64,000 nt of DNA from assembly GCF_021018895.1 (NCBI RefSeq), contig NC_079372.1, forward strand, positions 14,908,318 through 14,972,317, given 5' to 3'. This document shows positions 22,301 through 35,501 of the stretch, piece after piece. Each line of letters opens with the position of its first letter. Positions within the stretch are counted from its first letter, which is position 1. The notes beneath the pieces were generated by a model, which did no database searches, was not told the origin of the DNA, and was given only the letters and a program-made list of their open reading frames with translations. The stretch comes from Seriola aureovittata. Taxonomy: Eukaryota; Chordata; Actinopteri; Carangiformes; Carangidae. The translations under genes were made by a program, and so were the position numbers.

Positions 22301-25300
22301 TGCTAGTGTGGCTATGAACTCTTAGTCTTGTCATCATGTTTTAGTCAGTTTTCTCACATTAAACATTATCTCAACTAATAGATTGCATACACTTGAATTT
22401 TCCTTCAGCTGCCACAGTCTTGAACTCAGTCCAGCCCCAGCTGCAGACAAATGCACAGACAGTGTTCCAGCCTCATGCAGCCTCCATGCAGTCAGTCCAG
22501 GCTGCTGTGCAGCAGGTGACGTCTCAGCCAACGCAGGTGACCAATGCCCAGGTTACTGCAGCTCAGATGGCAGCAGCCCAGGCGACCACGGCCTCAACCA
22601 CCATGTCTCAGTCCAACATATCTGTGGCAGCACTGCAGACTGCAGGACTCTCCCTCAATCCTGCTATTGTAAGAATGCCAGTGTGTAGTCACCTCTGTAC
22701 TGTTAACATCTGGCTTATGAGTCATGTAATTTCATTTTTCTGTGTTCTGTGATTTATTTTCTGCACAGATCAATGCTGCTTCATTGGGAGCACAGCCCCA
22801 GTTCCTCAGTTCCCTTGCCTCCACTCCCATCATCACCAGTGCCATGTCCAACATGGCTGGCATCACCAGCCAGATCATCACAAATGCCCAGGGACAGGTC
22901 GGTGCTATAAAAAACTGCTATTGCAGCTGCTGCTCAGTTTCTATTCTAATCTATTCTTTTCTATTCTATTATTTAAAAAGTAAGTCCGAAAAATGTGAAC
23001 GCTATAAGAACAAGTACCGTAATTCCCAAACTAACATGCTCCCCTTACATAGTGCCATTTAGGTTTTTTCAAGTTTTCATACTGATGTGTTTTGATTGCT
23101 AATCACACCCTCTCCAAGAACAATCAGAATGTTGTGTTTCTGTTTCTGGGAATAAAGGCTCCAGCCTCCAGTTAACATCAATCAGCAGTGCTATTTCAAG
23201 TCAGTGGAGCATAAGACAATTTCTGTGAAAACTGATTTATCCTCTCAAACACTTCCATTACTCAGTCTTTCCATTATTGCAGCTCATTGCAGTTAGTAGT
23301 GCAGTGTTTAATCTTGAAAGACATGATTTTTATTCCAAGTAAACTGCTAACGGGACATTCTTATTTTCCAGAAGCAAAAACACTGCCATGACAGGCTGTC
23401 AAATGTCCTGAGAGCGAAAACTATCACAGATGGTTCCGTTTCAATTATTTGTATGTATTTCTCCAAAATTCAAACAATATTTACAGGTTATAGGAACCCT
23501 CCCGCTGTTGGTGAACCCGGCCTCTCTGGCTGGAGGGGCTGCAACTCCCACCCTCCCGCTCCAGGGTCTCCAGGTCCAGACTGTCACCCCACAGCTGCTT
23601 CTCAACACCCAGGGACAGATCATTGCCACTGTAGGAAATGGACCTGCCACAGTTGTGACTTCTGCTGCAGTTCTGCCCAAAGCCGCTGCTCCTACAACAC
23701 TTACCAAGCCTAACACACAGGTACACACAAAAATCTGTCTGGACTTTGGGGTCAGAAAGGACTACTGCATTTATAAAATAGGTTACATCCAAGACTGTTA
23801 TTTATTTGTTCCCTCCCAGGCTTCGGTAACAAGTGTCACTCCGTCGCCAGTTGTAATCGCCCCGCAGCCGTCTGTACTGAAGACCGCCACCACGCTCTCT
23901 TCCACGGTACCCATCACCTGTGGAGACATTGCAAAAGTGGGCCAGCTTGTCAGCAGTATGTACACCTGCTTCTCCTATCCAAACATAGATCCGCTTTAAG
24001 TAGGTAGATATTTTTAACCAGACTCTTCACAATTGTAGAACCCCAGCAGGTTGTCAGCAGCGAGGAAGGCATTAATCTGGAGGAAATTCGAGAGTTTGCC
24101 AAGAATTTCAAGATCCGTCGGCTGTCCTTGGGGCTTACGCAGACACAAGTAGGGCAGGCTCTGACTGCAACTGAGGGTCCGGCTTACAGCCAGTCTGCCA
24201 TTTGCAGGTAAATGACTCCCCTGTCCATGTTGCCTTGCATAGAGAAGTGTTCTTCAGCAAACTCTTTACAAAGCATCATTTGATATGTGCATACGTTGTC
24301 CACATTTGCGTGCACACAAATTACAATTCTTATACTGTTCCAACATGAATGAAGTTAAGTCACCCATGAAAAAAAACTACTCATCTTCTTGTATTATGTT
24401 AGTGCAGTCATGCTTAGTGGAGTGAGTGCAACACTGACATTTTGTGTTATATTTGCAAAAAACTGTTGCAATAAATCCTTAATGCATCAGTGTGAATACA
24501 TTTGAATTGCATTAATTGCACTTTCTACTTTCTACATAAAAATAAGGAGATCTTTGAGTAAAGATTTGAACAATTTCTGACATATGGTTTATATAGTTTA
24601 TTCCCTAAATCAAAAATTACTTTAAATTAATTGTTTGACATTTTGGGAAATACCTTTATTTACTTTTTGGCAGAGCGTAAGATTAAAAGATAGATACCAC
24701 TCTCATGTCTCCCCATTAAATATGCTGCTACAGCCAGCAGCTGTTTGGCACAGCTTAGCATAAAGACTGAAGGGAATCAGCCAGCCGGACTCTGAGGCAA
24801 AGGTAACAAAATCAGTCTATCAGAATCTCATATACTCGTATTTGCTTGGATTAAACAAACAGGACATAGCGTGGTAATTAGTGAACTTTGGAGGTTCTGG
24901 TAGGTGGATTCTGTTTCCTTCATACAGAGTTCAGCCCAGCTGTTTCCCCTGTTTCCAGGCGTTATGCTAAGCTACACTAACCACCTGCTGGCTGTAGCTT
25001 CATATTTAATGAGCCATATTGATCCTCTCACCTGATCTCAGCAAGAACACCAAGCATATTCCTAAAATGTTAAACTAGTCCTTTAATGCAATCAATAACA
25101 TTTGCACTGCTTAGGCTACATTTTACAGAAAAAGAGGCGTCTGTGAGTATAGATTTTAAGAATTCTCCAAAGTGGTATTTCAATATGAACAGCAATGGAG
25201 TCATTATTATATAGAGGTCAGTAATTACATTAAGTAAAATAATGAGATATTTGTCAGTAAGCTGGTTAAAGCTTGGACTGGTATATAAACTATCGAATTC

Positions 25301-25769
25301 ACTTGCCTGCAAACTGGATCTATGTATACTATGTCTGTGTTCATAGGGATCAAATTGAGATACGGTGCCTATAGTGTACGCTCATGAAAAACTTTTTAGA
25401 TTGAACTTTCTTTTGTACTGCAGATTTGAAAAGTTGGATATCACTCCCAAGAGCGCTCAGAAGCTAAAGCCCGTGTTGGAGAAGTGGCTGGCCGAAGCCG
25501 AGCACTGGAACCAGAAAGGCCAACAGAATCTGATGGAGTTTGTTGGTGGTGAACCTTCCAAAAAACGCAAGCGGCGTACTAGTTTCACACCGCAAGCAAT
25601 AGAGGTTCTCAACTCCTACTTTGAGAAGAATGCACTGCCAACGGGTCAAGAGATTACTGAGATTGCAAGAGAGCTAAACTATGACCGAGAGGTTGTGCGA
25701 GTATGGTTCTGCAACCGGCGACAGACGTTGAAAAACACAAGCAAAATCAACGTTTTCCAGGTTCAGTAG
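19359..25769 (+). CDS. pou6f1: pou6f1, POU class 6 homeobox 1 transcription factor (Brn-5)
   Basis: Neural POU transcription factor. Coding exons: 19359-19412 (exon from 19320), 20369-20558, 20708-20844, 21519-21744, 22409-22668, 22769-22897, 23487-23720, 23820-23955, 24039-24207, 25424-25769. All phases join to 626 residues (human long form about 611). The N-terminal two thirds are Gln/Thr/Ala-rich, with repeated VLTQ-, TNAQGQ- and NTQGQ-type phrases typical of POU6F1. The POU-specific domain (about 467-540) includes FKIRRLSLGLTQTQVGQALT. A KKRKRR stretch leads the homeodomain (about 558-617), with helix 3 VRVWFCNRRQ. The end is KINVFQVQ-stop. The start at 19359 is the first in-frame Met of the exon that ends LTVNEQ, the same boundary as in human; the out-of-frame ATG at 19321 stops at once. 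tfcp2 follows on the same strand. Confidence 0.95.
19982..20026 (+). other. candidate 45-nt in-frame cassette exon of pou6f1
   Basis: A TCTTTTTTCAG acceptor is followed by 45 open nucleotides (P-F-K-S-C...P-A-K-D-N-Q) and the donor CAG|GTATGC. Both neighbouring coding exons meet at phase 0, so it would insert 15 residues after residue 18 without shifting frame. The end wording PAKDNQ resembles PAKDAP in the preceding exon. No transcript evidence. Confidence 0.35.
22080..22320. repeat. interspersed repeat, family C (copy 1)
   Basis: This is a teleost repeat text with TTGATTTATGACCAAATACC, GCAAATGCTAGCATGTTAAC and AGCCTCACAGAGCTGCTAG. It lies in pou6f1 between exons 21519-21744 and 22409-22668. 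A weaker copy is at 53535-53690. I know the pattern from fish genomes but not its formal name. Confidence 0.5.
24622..25085. repeat. fold-back MITE-like repeat, family B (near-complete copy)
   Basis: The left end reads TTAATTGTTTGACATTTTGGGAAATAC and continues with CACTCTCATGTCT, CAGCCAGCAGCTG and CTTAGCATAAAGACTG. The right end is the inverse: GTTATGCTAAGC, CTGCTGGCTGTAGCTTCATA, then AAAATGTTAAACTAGTCCTTTAA. Arms of roughly 150 bp are thus inverted copies. It sits in the last pou6f1 intron, between the two exons that encode the POU-specific domain and homeodomain. The type is a well-known percomorph repeat; no transposase is present. Confidence 0.7.
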
Positions 25770-28380
25770 CGACGTCATTCTGGGAGAGTTTGCTACTGAT
25801 CTTTTATCCTGTTGGGAAGCTGAACATTTAATACAATAACACAGATGTAGATAGTGTTGTAAATATGATTTAACCTCTGTAAAAGGCTGAAAGAATATGA
25901 ATTTTTTGAGAAAATGATTGAAATACATGACTGAAATCTAATGAAAGAGAACTTAAAACGAATAATTATTGTGTTTTAAAGTTGTATATATGTACACTAC
26001 TTCTGTGGTGGGTACTAAGTCAAACTGCATGGTCCTCTTATCATATACAGTGATAATAACATGTCATATTTAAAAACGTTTGAACTTTTATACAAATGGT
26101 TTTATAGGGTAACCCTCTGAATTACTTTAAGCGGGCGAGCACTGAGTATTATTGAGTTTAATCACATTCATGTCACTTTGGCACAGTGGATGACAGTACG
26201 CTGATATTTGATATTTAGCTCCTCATTTACTTTATATTCAGATAATATTTGTACTGCACGAGCAGCTCTGCAAACATAAATTCTGACAGGAATAAATACG
26301 ACTGTAGGCTATAAGTGGGCAATGACCTATAACCTTGTTTTCATCAGAAGTTGTTATCTAAAGAAAACCAAAAATGACTTTGCCCTCTAACTACTCCTGA
26401 CTCTGCAACAAGTATTTTGGGACAATCATCATTTTGATATTTGATTGATAATCATCAAGACAAAAGCTGCAGTCATATTCTCTTGTTTGGCTTTATAATA
26501 AATTTATTAAATAATTTTATAAAAGTGTCACACAGTTGGGTGTTCATGGAGAGGGTCATTTCTGATGTTCCATGGACAACAGGTTCTTATCAAAATAAAG
26601 CAGTAGCCCAGACTGTTGCCCATGATGCCAACATATTACAGTTTTTAAAAAAATAAAGTTTGTTTCATTTGTGAGTTACTGATCGTGCAAATACACATAC
26701 AGTATGTGTGTTTGAATTCACAACAGTCTGTCCTCTTTTAATGCTTTCTGTTAAATGTGTTTATAATACTCTGAGAGTATTTTGTGTTTTCTCGGTTCAC
26801 TGTTGTGAATTTTGCCCTTAATGGCTTGACAGTGCTGCTGTGACATTTTTTTCCCTTCAAGTTAAAGTATATTTCCAAAATAGGAACTTAACTGGCCCAT
26901 TATGAAGTCAACTTGAAATAGTCTCATGATGCCTGAAACATTAGTGCCAGATTTTTTTTTTAGATACACTTACTAAGCCTAATATCAATCAAATTGATTA
27001 ACTGAATTTCAAAAAAAGTAATTAACTGTTTAGTCAAGAAAATGGGGTTTTGTGGTTAAATGTGTTTTGAAAATTCATTATGAATGAGTTAAAGGAGTGT
27101 TTGCATGTGAAGTCTGGAGTTGTTATATTTAGGAAAAATACTGTGGCAGTTTTCTTTATCGTTGCCAATTCTTCAAGAATTCTTTGCACTTTAGTGACAG
27201 CTGAGAAAGTTAAAGGGTTAAGAATGCTATATGTACGGTGCAAGCATCTGTTACGTTTGTAAAAGAATTTAATTTCTTCATTGTAAAGTTTTTGAACGGC
27301 AAGAAGCTTTGCTTTCCAAAATGTAGCAGTACTGGCAAAATTGCAATAATCAACTTGACATGCAACATCTATCATTAAGATTAATGTACTTTTTATGCAG
27401 ATGAAATGTAAAATACTGCAGATTAATTATAAACTAATATACATTATTATTCACATATCTAAATTATTTTATTTGACCATTGTGAATGATATGTTGAATG
27501 GGGCATTTTATTTTCCACCTCATATTTACCTTTTGAATAACAGTAGGCCGACATTGCAGTGGACATACGGTATGTCTAACCATAAAAAATCATATTACAA
27601 AGGTCTTGCTTTAACATGTGTTTTACCTTCATGTTAAATATGGGAAGACAATATATATAATATTGTTTATTATAGTAAGATATCAATAGAGAAAAGAAGA
27701 GCTAAATTAGAATAATAAGATATCAACCATTAGTTTTTTTGACTGCAAAGCACACAAAGGGTTCAGGTCTGAGTGAGACAAGGGAAAAACTAAAGTTGGT
27801 TGCTTTTTGTCATTTTCTGTCAGATAAATCAAATAAAACCTGTCTTTATTAATCACTCCTTATTGTTATGTATTGATATATTTTCTGTCTTTGCATTGGC
27901 TGTAGTTAGATAGTAACGACTGACCTCCCCAACAGGGACTGAAAAAATTGGTTCTTTTTACAAGTAAAATATCTCTTCTAATCATGGCTGGATTAACTTC
28001 CTTTTGACCCCCACTGTAAATAAAACTTTAATTATTTTCCCAAACACGGGAAAACAACATTTTAACACAACGAAATTGCTTGCAACAGTTAACAATTAAA
28101 AACCAAAAATGTTGAGTTTAAGAAAATTTTAAGAAAACTGTGAAAACGGGCAGTGGGCGCTGGGCGGCGGAAATGAGCCATAAAGTACTTTGCTTGAACT
28201 GTAAAATAACAAGAAGAAGAAGAAAACGAAACGGAAATTACGGCAGCTCCTTTTCCTGACCGAACTAGATAAACAAACAAAAGCAAGACATTATATTGCA
28301 TATATTTGGGAACCAGAGATAGTGTTTATGCATTTTTATTTATAAATATGTCTGCCAGGAATAATCCATCCCCCTGAATC
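25770..28380 (+). other. pou6f1 3' UTR and intergenic AT-rich sequence
   Basis: AATAAA signals at 26291-26296, 26594-26599, 26652-26657, 27832-27837 and 28019-28024 offer several 3' ends. The pair at 26594 and 26652 looks the most plausible. Open frames of 60-113 aa on either strand have random composition. No recognisable repeat or RNA gene. Confidence 0.45.
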
Positions 28381-28558
28381 CCCAATAACGGAGGCTTAGA
28401 AGAGCTAGCATCCTACTGGCCAAGTTCGCTGGCAGGCTACGTCGCTAGCTAAGTGTTTAGCTCGACATGTTTATTTTAGTGCTGAGACGAAGGAGCGCGA
28501 CATGATGGCACGAAACTGTCGCAGTGTCAGCAAGTAGCTACACGCATCTCACTTGAAG
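28381..28558 (+). promoter_or_regulatory. putative tfcp2 promoter and non-coding first exon
   Basis: This is locally GC- and CpG-richer sequence (GCTACGTCGCTAGC, AGGAGCGCGACATG) with no TATA box, followed by a strong donor TTGAAG|GTAAGC after 28558. The next acceptor, TTTTTTTGTAG at 28793-28803, opens the exon that holds the start codon. The transcription start is not determined. Confidence 0.5.
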
Positions 28559-28993
28559 GTAAGCTTTGTGTCTTTTAATTAGATTTATGAAACTAAATGA
28601 AAAGAAGTAAAGTCTAAAAATGTTGTAGCTTACCACAAGTTGTTTGGATCTCAGCAGTGCTGCGGTGCACGGTTGCATAAAACGTGTGCAGAGTACCGTT
28701 AACTTACCCTTAACCTCAGGAGCTCTGCATTGCTCAGAATAGTTGCCAGTTACTAACAATTGCACACGCTGCTAATTTGAGCATACGCATTATTTTTTTG
28801 TAGCTGTTTTCCTCGATCAAATGTTCAGATATCGCTGTATGTTCACGGGAGTTGGAGCCAAACTTGACGATAATAAACTTATTATTGTCACTTTCTCCAC
28901 TAAAGATCGGAAGGCTGTGGGACGCAGGTATAAAAACCTGGCTTAAGTTTTAACCAGAACTGCACTCCGTAAGAACTCCACATCGCCACCACC

Positions 28994-31900
28994 ATGGCGT
29001 GGGCTCTGAAGTTACCTCTCACGGATGAAGTGATCGAGTCCGGACTGGTCCAGGACTTTGATGCCAGTCTCTCGGGCATTGGCCAGGAGCTTGGTGCTGG
29101 GGCATACAGCATGAGGTACAGTACAAGTTTTAAACGGGTTGAATCTTCTGTCTTAAGTGCACTGCTGTTGTTGCTACCGAAACATGCCATCTGATTTGTG
29201 ACTTCATTGTATGTACCATATGTTCTATATTTGTTTTATTTGGAGACATAATGATTGATATAAACAGTGACGGTAAGGGTGCTCTCACGGGGATGCCTCC
29301 TTCAGTTGTCACTTTCTAAAGTTAGTGAAACTGTATTACCTGCTTAAGCTTAAGTGTTGGCAGTGTGTGTTTTCACTTGTCCCAGAACTTTTAACAGCGT
29401 GTGATTATATTATTATTATTGTGATGATACAATTATAGGAGTAATCGAGTTGTTGATCAACAGAAAATTAATTTGCAACTAGAATATTTTCTAATCCGTT
29501 GTGTCCGTAATTGTTCAGACAAAAATGCCCAAAATTCACTGGTTTCAGTTGCTCAAAACAGAACATTTGTTGCTTTTTATGTCTTAATATTATAGTAAAC
29601 CGAATTGATTTTTAACTTTTTGCCAGACAAAACAAAGAGTTTGATAATATTACCTTGGTCTTTGGAAAACTGGGATGTGCGTTTTTTTGCTAATTCATTT
29701 ACCAATCAAGTAGATTGATCAATTAATTGAAAAAATAAATTCAAGATTAATCAACAGTAAAAATAATGGTTAGATAGATTTTTATGATTTTATGATCTCA
29801 CTTTGTCTCTCATGTTCTTTAGTATCAACAGTATTGTTCTATATCCCCTCTCAAAACATTCACAGAACATGTTTGATTGTGTGACAGGTTGGGGATTTTT
29901 AATGAGGGTATTTGGTAGTTTTTAATGACTTCTCTGTACAAATCAGCTTTATTAGTCTGAAGTGTTTCACATTTTCTCTAATTGTCTCACCAGTTTGCAG
30001 TTTGAGCAGAGAAATCTGTTCACATTTTGAATTTGTACATGAATATGTAAAGTCTTGTACTGAAAGATAGCAGAGGAGCAAATTAATTCCCACATACAAA
30101 TGAATTTCAATGCATTACACTGCTTGGCGACAGTCAGATGAAGAATACTCTTTGATGAAATGTGATTGAAGAATTAGACTTTTCCTATCGATGATGCAAC
30201 CAAGTTCTGAATCACTGAGGGTGAATATCTGCACACAGTTCTGTGGCGTCTAATTGGTGACGTCTTATTCAAGAGTTTAAAGTCCAGATAGATTTTTAAG
30301 ATATTACCACTCAGTTTTTCATGATGGAAATTTTGTGAGATCCATTTAGGATTTGCTGACTCAAGCACTTGGCTCTGCTGGAGAAAGATCACTCTCTTTT
30401 GTGTCCTTTTCTGGCTGGTTAAGTGCTCTGTTATATGATACTGTACGAGCTGCAAAGTGCCTGCTTGTTCCCTGAAATTCTTTTGTTGAGAGGAGCAATG
30501 AGATACTGATTGGATACCTTGGTATTTAGTGATGTTGCCCAAATCACCACCATTGTAATTAATAAACTGGAAAGCTGGCAAACACAATAACCTGCCATTC
30601 AGTAATGAATGTGTCTCACAGTGAGGTGATCAGGCGTTGGCAGCTTTCTGACAGCTTTGTTCTTTTGTCTCTGTTCTCCAGCGATGTACTTGCCCTCCCC
30701 ATCTTCAAGCAAGAGGAGTCCAACCTGCCTCCAGACTCTGAAAACAAGATCCTTCCCTTCCAGTATGTTCTGTGTGCAGCTACCTCGCCAGCCGTTAAAC
30801 TGCACGATGAAACACTCACCTACCTCAACCAAGGTCAGTGTCCAGATCCCAGCCACAGTGTACTGTTTCAGGTTTGTGTAAATTTATCGAGATCTAAGAA
30901 CATCAAGTTAAAATCTACTGAAATTCAGTTCTTGCATTTTATTACCTGGATGACTGTAAATCTTCTGATAGCTGGCATTAGAGGTGGAGAGAAACAATCA
31001 CTGTGGAAATATATTACAGTATGGTCTACAAGGGTATGTTTTTGATAATGATTAATTTTAATTTTTGATATGATTTTGCATTATTGGAATTAGTGTGACT
31101 ACAATTGAGATATCAACTGTGGATGTTTGGTGTTTTGTGACAGCCTGGTAGGAACTGAGAGCCATTTATTTACAGTGCGGACTTGTCATTCCAGGGCAGT
31201 CCTATGAAATTAGAATGCTTGACAATCGGAAAATTGGGGAACTTCCGGAAATCACTGGTAAAATGGTGAAGGTAAGATTCTGGCGTGACATTTCACACAA
31301 ACATAACTGTATATTTGCACAGGTCAGTGTCCGCCATGTGAAACTAGTATTAAAGTGTTTGAATAGTATTTATATCTCCCTTGAAGCCTTTGTAAAAACA
31401 GAATTTCTCTGAATTTCAGAGCATTATTCGAGTGGTGTTTCATGACCGACGACTTCAGTACACAGAGCACCAGCAGCTGGAAGGCTGGCGCTGGAACAGG
31501 CCCGGGGATCGCATCCTCGACCTCGGTGAGCACTGAATGAAACATGACTGTTCTAACTTTAAGGTTCTAGACGTTCTGGTTCTTCTCTATTATGTGGGAT
31601 TTGTGTGTGGAAACAATGTTCCTGTACAGCCTTGTGTGTATATTAACCCACCAAGAATTTTCATATAAAATCATCAATTCAGGATATTGATTGTTAAAGT
31701 GAATTAAAAACTCTTTTGATAACAGCCTGTTTTGCATTGATCCATTGCAGATATCCCCATGTCAGTCGGCATAATCGACCCCAGGGCTAACCCTACTCAG
31801 CTAAACACTGTGGAGTTCCTTTGGGACCCATCAAAAAGAACCTCAGTTTTTATCCAGGTAGCATGATGGACAACACTGTTGTTTTCCTGAATTACTTTCA

Positions 31901-34900
31901 TTCATTAAAAGCAATGGCAGTAATCTCAGGCAGCACTTTGACATTATAGCGCTAAGCTTGTTAACATTTAGTGTACTAATCAATACTGTTTGGCAAAATA
32001 ACAAGTAAACTGAATGTTATTCTACAGGCAGTAATTACTAATGCAACAATTTTTGCAAATATTTATTGATTGATTGATTCCACAGACCTAAGTTTTTATT
32101 TTATGTCATCATTCCCATGTAGATTTTACTTTTATATCCCTTTTCTTTTTTTTTTTTAGGTTCACTGCATCAGCACAGAATTCACCATGCGTAAACACGG
32201 AGGAGAGAAGGGCGTGCCTTTCCGTATCCAGATCGACACGTTTAAAGAGAATGAGAGTGGAGAGTACACAGAACACCTCCACTCTGCCTCCTGCCAGGTC
32301 AAAGTCTTCAAGGTGAGCGACCGACAAACATTTGTTGCTTTGGTCTCTGGTTGTGTTGTTCATGGTCACAACCTTAATGACCCCCCACATGACGTGTTTC
32401 AGCCCAAAGGTGCAGACAGAAAGCAGAAGACGGACAGGGAGAAGATGGAGAAGAGGGCACCACAGGAAAAGGAAAAGTACCAGCCATCCTATGAAACTAC
32501 AATCCTAACAGAGGTTAGCATATACTAACAGTCCAAAACCAAAGATGTTCACTTTATACTGATGTTAAGGGGGGAAAAGCAACAAATCCTCACAAAGAAA
32601 AGCTTTAACCAGAGAATGTTTTCTTGAGAAACAACAAATGATGAATCCTTTATTGAAACAGTCGATGGTTAATGTTATGTCTGTCACCAAATTGATAAAA
32701 CAGCTTGTCATTTTAGCGCAAATTCAGATTATTATGTAAAACTAGGTAATAACAGACTAAACTGTGTGGATAAAAGTATGGGGTAGCTGCAGCTTAGAAA
32801 TGGTTGCAGAATAAATGTATTTCTGAGGTTATTTAGATGCCACAGTAACAAAAGTGTTGGTCTTTTGCAGTGTTCTCCGTGGCCTGAGGCTACATACGTC
32901 AACAACTCTCCATCTCCTGGCTTTAACAGCACACACAATAGCTTCCCAGTTGCAGAGGGGTATGAGTGTTGCACAGTTTCTACCAATGCTTCACAATTGA
33001 TGCTACTTGCAGCTTGTGTTCTGTGTGTAGTTAACGAGGAGCAAACATGACGTGTAGATTGTTCTTAATGTAGATGACCATTAGACTTTGAGAATTCTTC
33101 TTGGATTCCAACATGGTTAAATTTTCCTTTTTTAGAAATGGATCACCAAACCACCAGCCGGAGCCTGTCGTTCAGGTAGTAGATGTAAGTACAAGTGTCT
33201 TTTCACTTTCTGGATTTACATTACTGTCTGACTGCATCCTGCCTCACTGAACCACTGCATATTAATATTCACAGCTGGCATCTAGGTGTTAAACATCTGC
33301 CCTCCATCCAGCAACGCACTTTGAAAACATAAACAAAAATCAGCCTAACCTGTGTCATGGTGTGATTGAAAGCATTTTGATAGTGAAAATGAAAAATACA
33401 AGTTCATCTCCCCGTGAAGGCATGATACTGAAACTCTCTTCTGTGCATTACAGGAAATGATTCAATGCTTCTATGAAAAACCTGATGTAAGAATATTTAA
33501 TTCCGCACTCACTGTATATTTAGGCAGCTGTGTAGCTGATGTTATGCTTAGTCACATACACCCATTGAGAAATGAAGGGAGGGGGAAGTAACTGAAGAAG
33601 AATTAATAAAGATGAATAAACCTCTGTGTAAATTAAATTGTTGCATATTTTTTTACCCACTAATAAATTAACTTGAGGTTAAATAGGTTGAAAAGGTTAA
33701 ATAGGCAATTTTAGGCTAATTTATGTTGAGAGTGCAATTACTGTGCTGCTCAGTTGATGCAGAATACCATTTCAACTTCTGTCTTTAAAACAGACTTTTG
33801 GAAATTATTTGTTTCTGTCTATTTGTAAGACGTAGACTTTTGAAAAATCCCTACATTTTGAAGCAAAAGAATGAGACCTCGGTCAAATCTAACATCTTTT
33901 ATATTTGGGTGTGTGTGTATACTTTCTTTTGATGTTGTGTTTGAGCTTAAGACATAGTGATGAAGTAGCCATAAAAAACAAGCAGTAAACTGACCTGACT
34001 TCTGTGAGCAAACTCTGAGTGAGATTGTTGCACTTCTGTGTCTTGACCCACGTTCTGTCTTGTTTGGTTTTTTTTCTCAGAATTTGTTACCCACAGCAAC
34101 ACCACAGGATGCACAACAGTGGCTTCATAGAAACCGCTTCTCACCCTTCTGTCGGCTCTTCACTAACTTCTCAGGTAAAATGGCCCCCGCAGACAGAATT
34201 GCAGCAAATTATACAGATAACAACCATTTATTTTAGTGTAGTGTCACTTAGAGCTGCCCGTGCCACGGATGCCTAAAAGACAGAGAAGAAATCTGTTGTA
34301 TCTTAGTGACTGCAGGGCAACGTAGAGTGAAAAAAGAATAAAATTACCAAAAGTGTCCTTAAGCATGGCTGAAAAATCACTGCCAGAACCTTGAACTGTG
34401 GCCTGTAGCTGACCTTGTATGGTGACCCCTCTGAGGACAGGTCAAGCGAAAAGACTGTTCCTTTACAAGGAGCATTTGCTGCACATATGAACTGTTGGAT
34501 ATCCCCAAAACAAAATTGTCGTGTATTTCAGGTTCACAGGTAGAGGGAGGGGTTTTAGGATTTTAAGCAAAGTCTTGTTTCTGTGTACCAGGGGCAGACC
34601 TGTTGAAGCTGACCAGGGAGGATGTCATTCAGATCTGTGGGCCAGCAGATGGTATAAGACTCTTCAATGCACTAAAGGGACGGTGGGTCTTCTGTTATGT
34701 AATCCTACCTGAAAAACATGCACTTTATCTAATTATATCAAGAAGAGGCTCCACACATTTCTGGATATTTTGTGATTTATTTATTTATTTTTCTCTGTGT
34801 GGATGTTGTTTTTACAGTGTGGTACGTCCAAGGCTGACCATCTACGTTTGCCAGGAGTCTCAGCAGGCACGGGAACAGCAACCGAAACATGAAAACGGAG

Positions 34901-35460
34901 ATGCTGCCGCCAACACTTTCTTTGGTGAGTCCATGTTTGTTTGTTCATGTTCATGTTTGTATTAGAAAAGAGCAAAAAGTATTTGAATTACACTACACTA
35001 ATGGGCGCAGCTAGGAGGCATTATTAGGCATGTCACAAAGTCACAGTATCATTACAGTGTATTAACGACTATAAAACTTGTAATCCTCAAATACTATTTT
35101 TAAAGTTTTGGCAACATGCTTGGTGATATGCAGCCATTGCTGTAACAGTTGCTGTACTGCACGTCCCAGTCACCACTTGGCAAAGGAACCATGTTGCCAG
35201 TACTGAATCTATTTCTGCTGACATTTAAAGGAATAGTTTTGACATTTTGAGAATTACACCTATCTGCTGTCTTGCTAAGTTAATAAAAAGACCAGGCCTG
35301 TACCCATGTCGGTGTGATATATTTGAATTGTGATGATAATTCCTGGAGCCCTGTTTTCACTGTGAGGTTGTCAGGGAACCAGCGGAGCTTAGTCACTGCA
35401 CCTGCGTAGATCTAGCCCTGCGTCTAACTCCTGTGCAACCATAATTTGATGTTTTTACAC

Positions 35461-35501
<41 letters not shown>

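Noticed and set aside
28418..28450. TFCP2 self-binding site (CNRG-N6-CNRG) in its own promoter
   Set aside because: Two CTGG half-sites occur, but they are nine bases apart, not the required six, so the spacing does not fit.
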